Of a stretch of 64,000 nt of DNA, positions 53,201-63,775 are shown in pieces. The notes under the pieces are model-generated. The model was given only the letters and a program-made list of their open reading frames with translations. It did no database searches and had not been told where the DNA came from. The stretch is from assembly GCA_963978895.1 (NCBI GenBank), contig OZ022247.1, positions 8,802,947-8,866,946 of the forward strand, given 5' to 3'. Within the stretch, counting starts at the first letter, position 1, and the number at the start of each line of letters is the position of its first letter. Source of the stretch: Erpobdella octoculata. Taxonomy: Eukaryota; Annelida; Clitellata; Hirudinida; Erpobdellidae. Position numbers and translations under genes: made by a program.

Positions 53201-56200
53201 TGCAGATTTTTTTAGTTTGGATTGAAATTTTTTTATTCTTTTCAAATAAAAAATTATTATTTTTGCAATGTTTATATTAACATGCTTTGTTTGCTGTTTT
53301 GTTTCATGGGATTTCCTAAAGCTTTCTTAAGGCACTTTTAATAGTTGTAAAAAGTTTATTTTGTGCATGCAGGTGTATATCCTTTGACATAAACAGAAAG
53401 TTTTGTTCAAAAAATTTTGTTACGTACACTTAAATATTATTTAAAGTTTTTGGTACATTTATATAAGCGTTGTTAAAAATTTTTTTTTCCATTTTTTAGT
53501 CTTTGTTGAAAAAGACTATAAAGCCTTAAAATGAAATATTATAATTTGAAACAACACTTCATTAATTAGAATAAAACACAAGACTGATATACGTTGAGAA
53601 CCAATTAGATGAGTAGTTGTGGTAGTAATGATTGGAATGTTGTTTGATTTTTTTATTGCTTCCTGATTATGCTTATTTAAGGTGAATCGAGATAAGTAAG
53701 AAGGAATTATTAACATGAAGTATTAAGAAATTTCTCAGTAACAACGATGGTGTTAATAAAAAATCCATTTTTTGTGCCAACAACTCTAGGTTGATAACAA
53801 AGGAAAGCATGCTTCTTTTACTGAATCCTCTCTGAACGTACCTGCTGTAGGAGCTGCCCACGTGGTCAAGTCGTATGTGGCTCAAGATGTCGATGAGCTC
53901 ACATTTGATGTTAGTGTTATTAGAGTTGTTGTTAACTGCCGGAAGTTCCCATATGGGGCAGCTCATAATTATGTCATTTTTTTCTTTCAGTAAAATGATT
54001 TTATTTAGATAGAAACTGTTAAAGGTAATAAATTGATGTAGTTTCATACAATTGCCACCATTTTGATTGTTGTTTATTTAATATGCAGGTTGGTGACATC
54101 ATCTCCATCATTGACAAACCACTCTCTCAGGAATCAACATGGTGGCAGGGAAAGAAAGATTTCAAGGTAAATTTGATTAGTTCCAACTGGTTTCAAATAA
54201 CATCTCGTTGATTATTCTTTATAAAATAAATTAAAATTTTTTGTTTCCATACAAACAGGTTGGCTACTTTCCATCAGAATGCGTCCAACTGATCACGGGG
54301 TCGAGTAAATCACCGAACGTAACCGACGACGTATCGTGGACGAAACCAGGTTTGTCCGAATGAATCAACTCGATGACGGGTCGTAATTTTTCTAACCGAA
54401 ATGTACTTTTAATGGCGTGTCAATTATGTTAGATTATAATTAAAGATGATTTCATTGGTTCAGTTAGGAATATGTGTAGATGTGTTAGTTAGTTAGTTTG
54501 AGCAATCTTAATGATGGAAATTATAAGAATTTATTAGTGCATCAATAGAAGATTTTTATATATTTATTTTATCAACAACACATTTTTATTAACTGCTTCA
54601 TAAATATTCCAGTAGCTAATTAATTTGATATCAAAGCTTGTGGGGCTCTTGATATTGTTGCATGAGTCAGTTTTCTCTAGGAAGTAAATATGATTAACAA
54701 ACAGGCTTTTCAGTATTATACTTATTATTATTATCAAAGAGCTTTTTAGCTAGAAAAAATCCACAGAAGCACTAAGATACAAATTACTTGAATAAGTTTT
54801 AATGTACTTCGTTTGTTTAAATACTTATCTGTATTATTATGTGAGGCGATGATGGTGATGATGAAGATTATGAGGATGATGACCATGATTGATGATGATG
54901 ATGATGATGACCATGATTGATAATGATGATGATGATGACCATGATTGATGATGATGATGATGATGATGATGACCATGATTGATGATGATGATGATGATCA
55001 TGTTATGGCACTAGCAGTGGCAAAGTAGGTTGGTGAGGCCTTTGTCTATGAATTGCAAGTTGAAATATGGAATCTTGCTGCCATCACTAGTGCCAGTATG
55101 TATGAGAAGGGGCCTTACATGGTCGTGTTTGATAATTGTTTTGTAATAAAAAATCATGAAATTTTGTAGTTCATCTTATTTTCCAATTTATTTGTTTTAA
55201 AAGCTTCTTTTTTATGGATTATAATTCAAATGTTAGAGTCTTTGTATATTATAATTTGTGCAATTTTTGCTTAATTTAAAAAGTTCTAATTTACCTTCTT
55301 AAAAATTTTTCTTAAATTTATTGTGAAAATAAAGAAAACATTCTGCATTCTCATTTATATTTTTATTTTTCAGTTCTGAAGAAAAGAGGAAAATTTGTAG
55401 CTTTTTTGAGAGATTTTTTCATTTCTCGACCAAACAAGATTCACTTGAAAAGTGCTGGAATTGTAAAAGAACGATTGTTTGGTTGTGATCTTGGTGAACA
55501 TCTTTCTAGTTGTAATGAAGAAGGTGAGAGGATATGTGTGTATGATATCATGTAACACGATGATGATGATATGTGTATGATATCATGTAACACGATGATG
55601 ATATGTGTATGATATCATGTAACACGATGATGATATGTGTATGATATCATGTAATATGATGATGATGATATGTGTATGATATCATGTAATATGATGATGA
55701 GGATATATTTATACTATTGTGTGATTTGATGTGGATTCGTTTATAATACTTGTTATATGATGAGGATATGTTTGTAATATTGTGTTATATGATGAGGATA
55801 CAATTTTAATATCATGTTATATGATGAGGATATGCATAGGCGTGCGGGGTCTAATTGAAGTGGGTGGGCTGGAAGTAATTTTTGCCCGAATGCTGGAAGT
55901 TTTCAAAAAATAGGAATAAATGAACATGAGCGTTATAATAAATTACTTTTTTATCAATTCTATTTTTGTCTGTATATTTAAAAAAAAAACTTTAATAATA
56001 ACGAAACCTTTTTATTAAAACATTCAAAAAAATATTGTTTTATGGATTTCCTGGAAGCAAAAATGTCAATAATTTGGTCATTATATTAGAATATCTTTGT
56101 TCAATATTTAAAATTGCCACACTGTTTAGACGTGTTTGGCCCATTGTACTCAGTAAAAATGTTTTAATGTGTCTGAGCGCGCTGAAGGAACGTTTGGCAA

Positions 56201-59200
56201 AACAAGATGTGGCTGGAATTGCGGTCAAAATATTAGCAACTTGATTGAAAACTGGTAGAACAACATGAAGGTTATTGTTGTAAAAAGTTGAGACAACATC
56301 GGCAGCTGCTGCTTGTCAACCTGCTTTAGGAGTGTGATCAGTGAGAAACTTAGAGTAGATTACCTTTTCTGTATCAAGCAAGTCATGATCAAGTCCATTC
56401 CGTGCGGCATTTTTTGTATAGTGAGCATGAGCACAGCGTGTTTTGGTCGTTTCCACTAAATCGGGAGTCTAATTCGCCAATAACTTTATCCAGACTAGAC
56501 TAAAATACTATGTCGATATTCTATTACAGTCTTTGGCAGTTTGAAGTAGTTGAGCGTCTGTTGCTGGCTCTTCTCCAAATAGGGGTTGGCTTCTACGAGA
56601 AACTTGTTTTTTCCTTCCAACTCTTGCCTCTTTGAACGAAAATCGTGTGCCGTGGATAACTGTCTTTACACTTTGCGCAAATCTATCAGTGTAGATCCAA
56701 ACATTTTCAAAGTGCTCTTCATTTCTACATTGATGGAGAGTGTCTCTGGTGTCTGTGGCTGTTTTCTTGGCTGTTATCACGTCGACAGTTTTTCCCTGCA
56801 AATATCTGCTGAGACTATTTGTGTGTGCTAGTATTATTTTTAACACAACCAGCCCAAACAAAAATCAAAGTCACATTATTGCAGTCAGTAAGGCTGTACT
56901 GCTTATATATGTTTTGAATCGTGATCATCTGTCAAATTAAGCAAGGCCGTTGTGATATTAGGCAACTGCTCCATCACGGCTTTTACTGATTCATATCTAC
57001 ATGACCCCCTGGTCAAACTTTGAGATTTAAGTGTTTGTGACATTTATATATAAAAAAAATTTAAACTGTTTTGCCCGAATTTTCAGCTCATTTGGCCCGA
57101 ATTTTTTCCCGAAACTGGGGGGGGGGGCTGCAGCTCCCCTCGCCCCCCGGCTCGTACGCTAATGAGGATATGTTTATAATATGATGAGGATATGTTTGTA
57201 ATATTGTGTTATATGATGAGGATATGTTTGTAATATTGTGTTATATGATGAGGATATGTTTGTAATATTGTGTTATATGATGAGGATATGTTTGTAATAT
57301 TGTGTTATATGATGAGGATATGTTTGTAATATTGTGTTATATGATGAGGATATGTTTGTAATATTGTGTTATATGATGAGGATATGCTTGTAATATTGTG
57401 TTATATGATGAGATTGTAACCCCCCCACTAGTTATTGAGTTACGATGTGATGATGTTTTTTAATCTTTAAAAAAAAATCAAGACATTTTTAAAGTTTTCC
57501 AACTAAAATAAATTTTGATTTGATTTCAATGCCACATGTAAATATTTGATTGTTTAATTTTTTGACGCTATTTGATTGCTTTTTTTTCATTTAGTCAATT
57601 GATTATATTATACAGTGCCCATGATAGTAACTAGCTGTATAAAGTTGATTGAAGAAAAAGGAATCGTGGATGGTATTTATAGACATTCTGGTGTCGCCTC
57701 AAATGTTCAGATGTTGAGGTTGGTAATTGCTTTTTATTTTGTCATATGTTTGACGTATTTTAATTACAAGTTCAAAACATAATTGTTATTACTTATTATC
57801 TTGTCTTGTTAATATTCTATTAAATATATATTTAAATCGGTCCTTACTTTACTTTCAGTTAGTGCATGTTGTTCAACTACTTATTTTAATTTGTATGCAA
57901 ATAAAGAATCTTGTGCATCGGATTTGCCAAAGCATTTTACTCAACATGAACTTCCTTTTTTTAACTTTGTGATGTAACCAACAAAAATCTATTTTATTTT
58001 TCTTATACTAAAAATAGCTTAAAAATAGTTTAATGTTTCCAATTTCCAAAAGTTCAATCCAGAAAATTTCAGAATGGAAAAATTCAGGAAGAAAATTTTA
58101 TGGATTAAAATAAAATATTAATATTTGCTAAGAATGAATCACAAGTATTAACTATTTTGACATTCTGTGAGACCAATTGTAGTTCAGACCGACTTGAGAT
58201 ATTAATTTGCTTGAATTGAGACATTAAGCAGTATTTGCTTGAATTGAGATATTAACCAGTATTTGCTGTGTAAATAAATATTGTTTTGCTTAGCAAGTGG
58301 TCATGGTTTTTTTTTCTAGTGGATAAATAAAATTTATTATTTATTGAAATGTTGTCAATATCCCCATTAACTGTTCAATTAATGTTGTTATTCTAGGAAT
58401 GAATTTGATGCAGGAAATCAGCCTGACTTACACACCGACAGAGTTATACAGGATCTTCATTGTGTATCTTCTCTTTTAAAAATGTACTTCAGAGAGCTTC
58501 CAAATCCTCTTCTTACGCATCAACTCTATGACAGATTTCTTGTCAGTTTTATTTAGATCTTTGAGAAACTAAATGACAATAAAGAAATTCAGATAAATGT
58601 GTTTTAAAAAACTGATTTATATATATTATTTTAAATTTACTTTACAAATCTCAGGAAATCGAGATGACTGAGAAATTGCAGTCGAACAAAATATTACCGA
58701 TGGCACATCTCGTTAGTCTCCTCCCACCACCACATTTTCGGTTCGTATGATCTTCACATTGCTTCATTTTTAACAAACTTTTATTTTTAATATGCATAAA
58801 TATGTATCATTATGAATTAGTTTATTTCTAGGATTATAATTTAATTTATAATCTTCACATTGCTATAGACATACTCCCAACCGCATTCGTTTTATGTCCA
58901 GTTAAAAGGAAATTACCATTATGTCATCTGGGGAAAATGAACTTTGTTGTCATTAATGTACATTAATGTAGTGGTATATTGTTCTAAGCATTGTACCCAC
59001 TCCAAAATAAAATGGAAGCAAAAACCTGACAGATATTTATATTGCCGCTTAGTTATAAATATTCTGAAAAATTTAAACTATCCTAACCATACATCAAGAA
59101 AATACAAAATAGCAACCTAACGAAGCAAAAACATTTAATAATTCATCACATTAAGCTCTTGAAAACAATTACTGGCGAACAGGTACCCGCACGAAATCTG

Positions 59201-60924
59201 GCGTGGGTGGTCGGACGGGGTTTTTCTGCATTTCTGGCAGCTCTAATTAAAATTCATCTTTGACACAGAAGGAGAAGCATATGAAGTGATTTTTACATCT
59301 AGGGCTACAAGACATTGAAAGCAATATGCTAAGTGTGCTAAGTGCACATCAATCTAAATATGTGGCTGGAACAGTGACAGTGTGACACTGATGATAAAGA
59401 ACATTATGAGATAATAACCAACTGGTAGTCTAGACAACCTGAATACTAGAAACCAGCACTTAATTTGACCTCTTTTTCTGTTATTTTTTCATGCCTTTCT
59501 AACTAATTCTGTTTTACTGCACGCTTAATTACACATGGGTTAATATTGTTTTGGCAAAAAATTACGTGTAGTGATTAACTTTCTTAGTATCAGAAACATA
59601 GCTTTCATTAATTACTGCTCAGTTGATATCAGGAAATGTGTTTTTTCTAATTGGTACGGATCAGTTGCGGCTCTACTGAAGTCAGGGGAGGGAGGTTCAA
59701 TGTAGGATTTTTTCACCCCTCCCAGCTGGAGATTGAGTCACTTATGATAGTGTTGTGGGGCTGGTTTTACATTTAAGGTATTCTAAGATTTTTGGTGGCT
59801 GTATTACGGGTTGGTAATTTCAAATGCCAAGCCATCAAGTAGAATAAATAATATTGAGTAAAATTATTCCAACAAAATGAATCTGAAATATAATCTCATG
59901 ACTGAGTTACAATTAATTCATACTGTAACTTTGGGTGGTGGTATAGCGTAAAGCATTCGCCTGTCGGCGTTTCGAATCTCACCGGCATCACCATCGTAGC
60001 TCCCTTAGGCAAGGAATTTACTCGCATTGCTCAGGTTGATTGTCTCGCAGGGTTAACTAACTCCTTTCACTAATCTTAAAAACACTTTTAAAATGTTAAA
60101 TTTGTTGTTAATATTGTCTAATTTTCTATATTTAAGTCTTTTATAACAATAAATTAATTTATAATTAATTGGTTTAAAATAATTTGTTATTAAGGACTGC
60201 CAAGGTTCTTTTTCAACATTTATCATTCATGTCATCAAAGCAAAATGAAACGTCAATGAATGCAAGAAACCTTTCCATTGTTTGGTCTCCTAATATACTC
60301 AGGTATGTTAACTTTTAATTTTATATTCAAATTTTGCTCAACTGAACTTTGGTTTCAGCATATTTCCAAGATGAGATTTTAGTGGGTCTGTTTTCGTGGA
60401 AATAACTTCTGCTGACATATTTGTGGGATCGTTTTACAGTAATGGCGAAAGGGGATTGCAGACAAGTGGTAACCCGAGGTGGAACTTAAGGGGCAGCAAA
60501 TTTTTAGAAAAAATAAACTAAATAGATTTTACCTCTCTCATCCCCTGATCATCAATTTTTCTGGAAGAAGATTTTATATCTCCCAGTCATCAACTTGTTT
60601 TGAAGGAAAATTCCAACAATTTTTTTCGAGGTTTCCACCCCAGGTGCCTGAAATCCATGCTACATCTGCAGTCACCAGTTGGTGTGATTGATTCAAATCG
60701 ATGATCTTCCAGTCTAAAAATAAAATTCTATTTACCAAAATTAAGTTTTATAGAACTTTCATGAATTTAATTATAAAATATTAAATAATCATTATCAAGG
60801 CCACTACAAGAACCAAAGAATGATTCCAACTTATTAAGAATGACCAACATGCAAGCATCAGTTATAGAAACAATGATAACACACTCTCATGACATCTTCA
60901 AAGAAACTGAACAGTTAAATCAAA
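46423..60924 (+). CDS. PX-SH3-RhoGAP protein (ARHGAP32/33 type), 5' and 3' ends open
   Basis: GTPase-activating protein for Rho-family GTPases, with phosphoinositide-binding PX and SH3 modules. Exons in consistent phase: 46423-46495 (least certain), 47712-47846, 50344-50556, 53083-53184, 53790-53909, 54089-54166, 54259-54349, 55374-55523, 57616-57718, 58397-58541, 58655-58740, 60195-60302 and 60800-60924. PX: ECAHFHYELVS, then SCGDHGWTVKRSFES and LLPELRENL, closing near CGPVLAWLE. SH3: DELTFD/VGDIISIID across an intron, WWQGKKDF, VGYFPSECVQLI. RhoGAP: VKERLFGCDLGEHL, the arginine finger in GIYRHSG, KMYFRELPNPLL, PPPHFR and NLSIVWSPNIL. The last exon (MQASVIETMITHSHDIF) ends the GAP fold. Domain order and intervening sequence match ARHGAP32/33 rather than ARHGAP31, which lacks PX. 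No start codon is seen, so 5' exons lie upstream of 46423. The exon at 60800-60924 ends in phase 1 at a donor, so a C-terminal tail continues past 64000 or was not found. The catalytic Arg and Asn are present, so GAP activity is expected. Confidence 0.93.
47940..48147 (-). repeat. tRNA-derived SINE, family 2
   Basis: The minus strand starts GGGCAAGCCCTGGTGGTATA with an A box-like TGGTATAGAGGCAAGGC and a B box-like GGTTTGAATCC spaced as in tRNA, followed by ACCGGAACCACC. Located in the RhoGAP intron 47847-50343. Confidence 0.7.
48285..48509 (-). mobile_element. Penelope-like retroelement fragment (minus)
   Basis: The minus strand carries, in order, a hammerhead-like fold (48509-48468) and then a short frame (48432-48310) reading INAKWSFVFNGVCLREGILP followed by KY. 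The frame resembles that of the second fragment at 49.5 and 50.1 kb (SAKCATFFNRVCLKEHIAPK). The NxxPK motif after a conserved Cys fits the N-terminal region of Penelope-like reverse transcriptases. The class rests on this plus the ribozyme, so it is moderate. Confidence 0.5.
48468..48509 (-). ncRNA. Hammerhead-ribozyme-like fold, copy 1
   Basis: Minus strand: GGACT, CTGAAGA, T, GAC-TGTA-GTC, GAAA, CTGGCCAG, TC, AGTCC. Stem I GGACT/AGTCC (5 bp), core CUGANGA and GAAA, stem II GAC/GUC with a UGUA loop. Stem III is formed by the palindrome CUGGCCAG plus the A-U closing pair, and the cleavage site follows UC. One extra U separates CUGANGA from stem II, which is not canonical. Confidence 0.6.
48649..49203 (+). 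mobile_element. Tigger-type (pogo) deletion derivative
   Basis: Termini CAGTGGGTGATCAGTTAACG and (complemented) CAGTGGGTGATCGGTTAACG, with repeats of CGGATAACGAAC inside. Interior 48865-48985 still encodes KQEIIVNVESGQKAADVARQ and YGLNRYTVCTILAKKD, the CENP-B N-terminal DNA-binding domain of Tigger transposases. The DDE domain is gone. TA duplication not intact. Confidence 0.85.
49464..50211 (+). mobile_element. Penelope-like retroelement fragment with 107-bp inverted ends
   Basis: 49465-49571 and 50104-50210 appear to be perfect inverted copies (TTAGGCAAACTCGATTGAAA and its complement). Both encode, reading from the inside out, GNKLFLNRFRVLEKIKNKID, then SAKCATFFNRVCLKE. The plus-strand hammerhead-like fold (50035-50078) lies just before the right-hand copy, the order expected for a Penelope-like pseudo-LTR followed by the start of the ORF. 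The middle (49600-49860) holds an unrecognised open stretch. Located in RhoGAP intron 47847-50343. Confidence 0.55.
50035..50078 (+). ncRNA. Hammerhead-ribozyme-like fold, copy 2
   Basis: Plus strand: GGCT, CTGATGA, T, GGCAA-AAAA-TTGCC, GAAA, TAGATCTA, TT, AGCC. Stem I GGCT/AGCC, core CUGAUGA and GAAA, stem II GGCAA/UUGCC with an AAAA loop. Stem III is the palindrome UAGAUCUA plus the A-U closing pair. Predicted cleavage after 50074. Same extra U before stem II as copy 1. Confidence 0.6.
50247..50300. repeat. (GTAT)n microsatellite flanked by (TA)n
   Basis: About 13 GTAT units, with TA runs on both sides (50218-50246 and 50297-50315), 43 bp upstream of the PX exon. Confidence 0.95.
51400..51690. 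repeat. Decayed copies of the Helitron 155-bp repeat
   Basis: Two diverged units with GAGGTCTTGGAAGCCAACTT, ATCTTTATTTTTCAAATAGA and TTTTTAAGTGGCAGCTA, clearly related to the 43.3-44.0-kb array. Confidence 0.6.
51850..52960 (+). pseudogene. RTE-type LINE 3' part in RhoGAP intron
   Basis: The plus strand encodes GIYLHPRSDWNFFNLG, then LLFAEDAALAAHSEAAVQRL (the YADD-box region, here FAED), FGLTIRKTQVMSQDVS, YLSSTISSNLSMNAELN and LGITWWEHVSNADIL. It ends with a zinc-knuckle-like CGKFGRSFSSHIGLFSHSQQ. This is the RT-to-C-terminus of an RTE-like element. Asp-to-Glu in the catalytic box, stops and frameshifts show it is dead. GC content is visibly higher than its surroundings. Lies between the exons at 50344-50556 and 53083-53184. 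Confidence 0.85.
54843..54998. repeat. GAT-rich minisatellite
   Basis: Units of (GAT)n ACCATGATT, about four times. In the RhoGAP intron 54350-55373. Confidence 0.95.
55526..55834. repeat. 32-bp minisatellite, left part
   Basis: Units such as GTATGATATCATGTAACACG plus (ATG)n ATATGT, grading into GATGAGGATATGTTT/GTAATATTGTGTTATAT units. The same array resumes at 57165 after the inserted hAT element. Confidence 0.9.
55835..57164 (-). mobile_element. hAT element, copy B, with exact 8-bp TSD
   Basis: Same family as 16056-17812. Flanked by AGGATATG at 55827-55834 and 57165-57172. On the minus strand it begins CATTAGCGTACGAGCC and ends GTGCGCCTATG-like (GCACGCCTATG). Minus frames 56861-56508 (ENVWIYTDRFAQSVKT) and 56228-56040 (TAIPATSCFAKRSFSALRHI) are the same deleted transposase. 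It lacks the LINE insert of copy A but has a short extra segment (AAGAAAACAGCC) in the first frame. Lies in RhoGAP intron 55524-57615. Confidence 0.93.
57165..57412. repeat. 32-bp minisatellite, right part
   Basis: About eight units of ATGATGAGGATATGTTTGTA followed by ATATTGTGTTAT, very uniform. Confidence 0.95.
59932..60062 (+). repeat. tRNA-derived SINE, family 3
   Basis: Head GGGTGGTGGTATAGCGTAAA (A box-like), B box-like TTTCGAATCTC, then ACCGGCATCACC and GGCAAGGAATTTACTCGCAT. Located in RhoGAP intron 58741-60194. Confidence 0.65.
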
Positions 60925-61343
60925 GTAAATTATTGAATGCTTTATTATAAGTCATCTCTTTCATTATTTTCATCTTCTCTGCTTTTAATTGTTTCTATTT
61001 CCATTTTGTTTTATGTTTATGTTTATGTTTTTTTTAGATATTTCGTTGTGTGTGTGTAAGAATGTGTGTGTAAGAATGTGTGTATGTTCAGTTTGCTCAA
61101 TAGCACATTCATATTTGTTCAATTAAAAGTTCTCAATGTTCCTGAGAGAATGTGTAGTATATTCTTGGAACCTATGTCTTGGAACAATGTTTAATTCAAT
61201 TTAGTTTATTCGTTTCTTCAGTATTGACATCCTGTTGAACAGATAATTATTCTATCTAACACTGGTCTTGTCAGTGCAGTATATACATACTACTAATGCT
61301 ATTAAATATCACATTTAGCATAATCATATTATAATGTTATAAT

Positions 61344-61488
61344 TAGGGGTGCACCGGAGTTCGGCCCCATGTGGTTGAACCGTAAAAGTGAGTATTTTTT
61401 TTTGTATATGTAAAATAGTAACTAAAATCTAGCCCAGGTCGGTTTTTGAATTTTAAATCAGGCCAAACCCGAATCCAGTGCATCCCTA
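61344..61488. mobile_element. 145-bp hAT MITE with exact 8-bp TSD
   Basis: Termini TAGGGGTGCACCGG and (complemented) TAGGGATGCACTGG, flanked by GTTATAAT at 61336-61343 and 61489-61496. Interior AT-rich, non-coding. Confidence 0.9.
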
Positions 61489-61890
61489 GTTATAATAATA
61501 ATAATATTATTATTATTATTCTCTGTGCTCAGGCCCGTGGAGAGGAGGTCGGGGTCGGTGGAGATTTTGCCCTGGGCCTCCTGCTGGTCGAAGGGCCCAT
61601 CACAGTTGAAAAAAACGCTCCTGGTGCTTACCTTTATTTTATTAAAGACCTTAAAAAGAAGTTCTAGAGAGTCTAGAGAACTAATTATAATTGCTTTGTT
61701 GACACAGACCTATATTGCCAGGTTTTGATTGGACATATATGTTGCTACTTAAATAGTCTCCCAACCTTACTTACTTACTCATTCAATCACTCAGCTCATG
61801 AATGTTATATTACTCATGTGACTCAACGATTTATTGTATCCATTCTCACTCCCACATAAACAAACAGTGCTTTAGCTACATGGTTTTTGT
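61489..61890. other. Unassigned sequence downstream of RhoGAP exon 13
   Basis: An (ATT)n run and a GC-rich piece (61521-61615) stand out from the AT background, and may be another element end. No exon of the RhoGAP tail was recognised. Confidence 0.35.
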
Positions 61891-61899
61891 CATCTTAAA

Positions 61900-62036
61900 T
61901 ATTATTTGTATATTTCTTTCTAATCAATGTTACAAATATATATCTTTTGTTAATTACATTATTTTATTATTTGTATATTTCTTTCTAATCAATGTTACAA
62001 ATATATATCTTTTGTTAATTACATTATTTTATTAAC
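61900..62036. repeat. Direct duplication of about 67 bp
   Basis: Two adjacent, practically identical copies containing ATTTGTATATTTCTTTCTAA and CAATGTTACAAATATATATC. Confidence 0.9.
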
Positions 62037-62354
62037 CTAAAAGTACCTATTTCTATTCAACTTATTCAATATTATTTTTTTTTCTCACTTTCAATTATCA
62101 AATTTTTTTGAGAATGCTCGGAAATTTTTAGTGGGCCAAAAAATTTCGAAATTGCAGATTCTTACCTGTAAATTTCTCCTTTTCTATTCTATCCGCATGT
62201 TATATTGTGTGTGCGAACTTGTGTGAAGAATTAATTACCCTGTTGTGTATGCATTCAGACTTATACTGGTATTTTGTGTGTCTGTGATCACCTGCAGACA
62301 TATACCATGGAATTCTGTATACACTCAATTATCTTTATAAATCATTTATAATTA

Positions 62355-63675
62355 CAGTATAATCCCGCTTTAAGGTACCCTGGATATAACGTACAATAGG
62401 ATATAATGTAATGAAACTTTCGTCCCCTGCATTTGCCCTGTCTTCCTCGTGTTAAGTTACCCCGGCTATAACGTATTTGGATATAACATACATTTGGATA
62501 AAATGTACATTTGGATATAATGTACATTTGGATAAAATGTACATTTGGATAAAATGTACATTTGGATATAATGTACATTTGGATATAACCTACATTTGGA
62601 TATAATGTTCATTTGGATATAACGTACATTTGGATATAACGTACATTTGGATATAACATACATTTGGATATAACATACATTTGGCTATAACATACTAATA
62701 CTAAATTATTGGTCCCAATTACAATATTTACCATGTATATAACGAATTATTTAACTCATTTACAAAACATGACTGGCATAATAAATGGTTATTGCAACCG
62801 TGGGAATAAAAAAAAGTGATATTCAAGTTATCGATCGTCTGATGTCCCAATTTCAAGAATAAGTTATCAACGCTTTTTTGCATCTATTATCCAGTATAGC
62901 ATTGTTGGCTGCCAACATGTGTTTCAAACAGAGGAAAGCACAAGCTCGTATTTATTTAATCTTAAGTGTTTTTGTCGAGATTTTAGGAAACCTGTTTCCT
63001 AAAATGTGCCAATAATACATTTTGGTTGGTTATGAAAATAAATTCGAAAACTAGTCACCATGGAGAGTTTGGGTTTATTGCATTAGGTTTGTGCCAAAAA
63101 GTAATTCTGGAGGCAATTAGCTCAATTGCTTTAAAAAATAGAAAATTAATAAAAATAATGAACTTGAATAATAAATTTGTCTAAGGATTTATATAAATTT
63201 TATCAGCTATATTAAACTTAACAAATCTATGATTTTGCCGAAATTACTAATCTGGCTCGCCAAAATTGCGCAGAGTCACTTTGATATAATTTAATACTTT
63301 TGTAATTTTAAGCATGTCTTAGAAAGTAAAGCAATCACGCTGAAAAAAAATATGTGAGAAAATGAAATATAATCTCAAGTTAAAATTTCTTGAGTCTCAG
63401 TAAATCTACCATCAATCAAGACACTCCATATAAGTGGTTTGTCTAAATTAGATCACAAAGCGTCCCAGTCAGTGGACCACTAGTCAGAAGAAAGTCACAT
63501 ATATTTTAGGCCATAATACAGCACCTATTACTGCTATGCTGAAGTTATATTTACAATAAACACATTTTGTTTTTCCACAATAACTTGTTATTTTTTTCAT
63601 ACCCTGGAATGGACTTTGGATATAATGTACCCATTCTTTGGGTCCCTTGAAGTACGTTATAGCATGATTATACTG
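62355..63675. mobile_element. TA-flanked Tigger-type non-autonomous element
   Basis: Termini CAGTATAATCCCGCTTTAAG and (complemented) CAGTATAATCATGCTATAAC, flanked by TA dinucleotides at 62353-62354 and 63676-63677. No transposase. The left end expands into an 18-bp minisatellite (62475-62695). Confidence 0.8.
62462..62695. repeat. 18-bp minisatellite inside the Tigger-type element
   Basis: About 13 units of TACATTTGGATATAACG/ATG, apparently grown from the terminal GGATATAACGTAC motif of the element. Confidence 0.95.
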
Positions 63676-63775
63676 TATATGGTTAGATGCTTAAAGAGTA
63701 TAGGGGGTTGCTCCAACCAAAATCTAGTCAATAATAAGTAGGTTTTATAAGATGTCACTGGACTATATTTTATGT

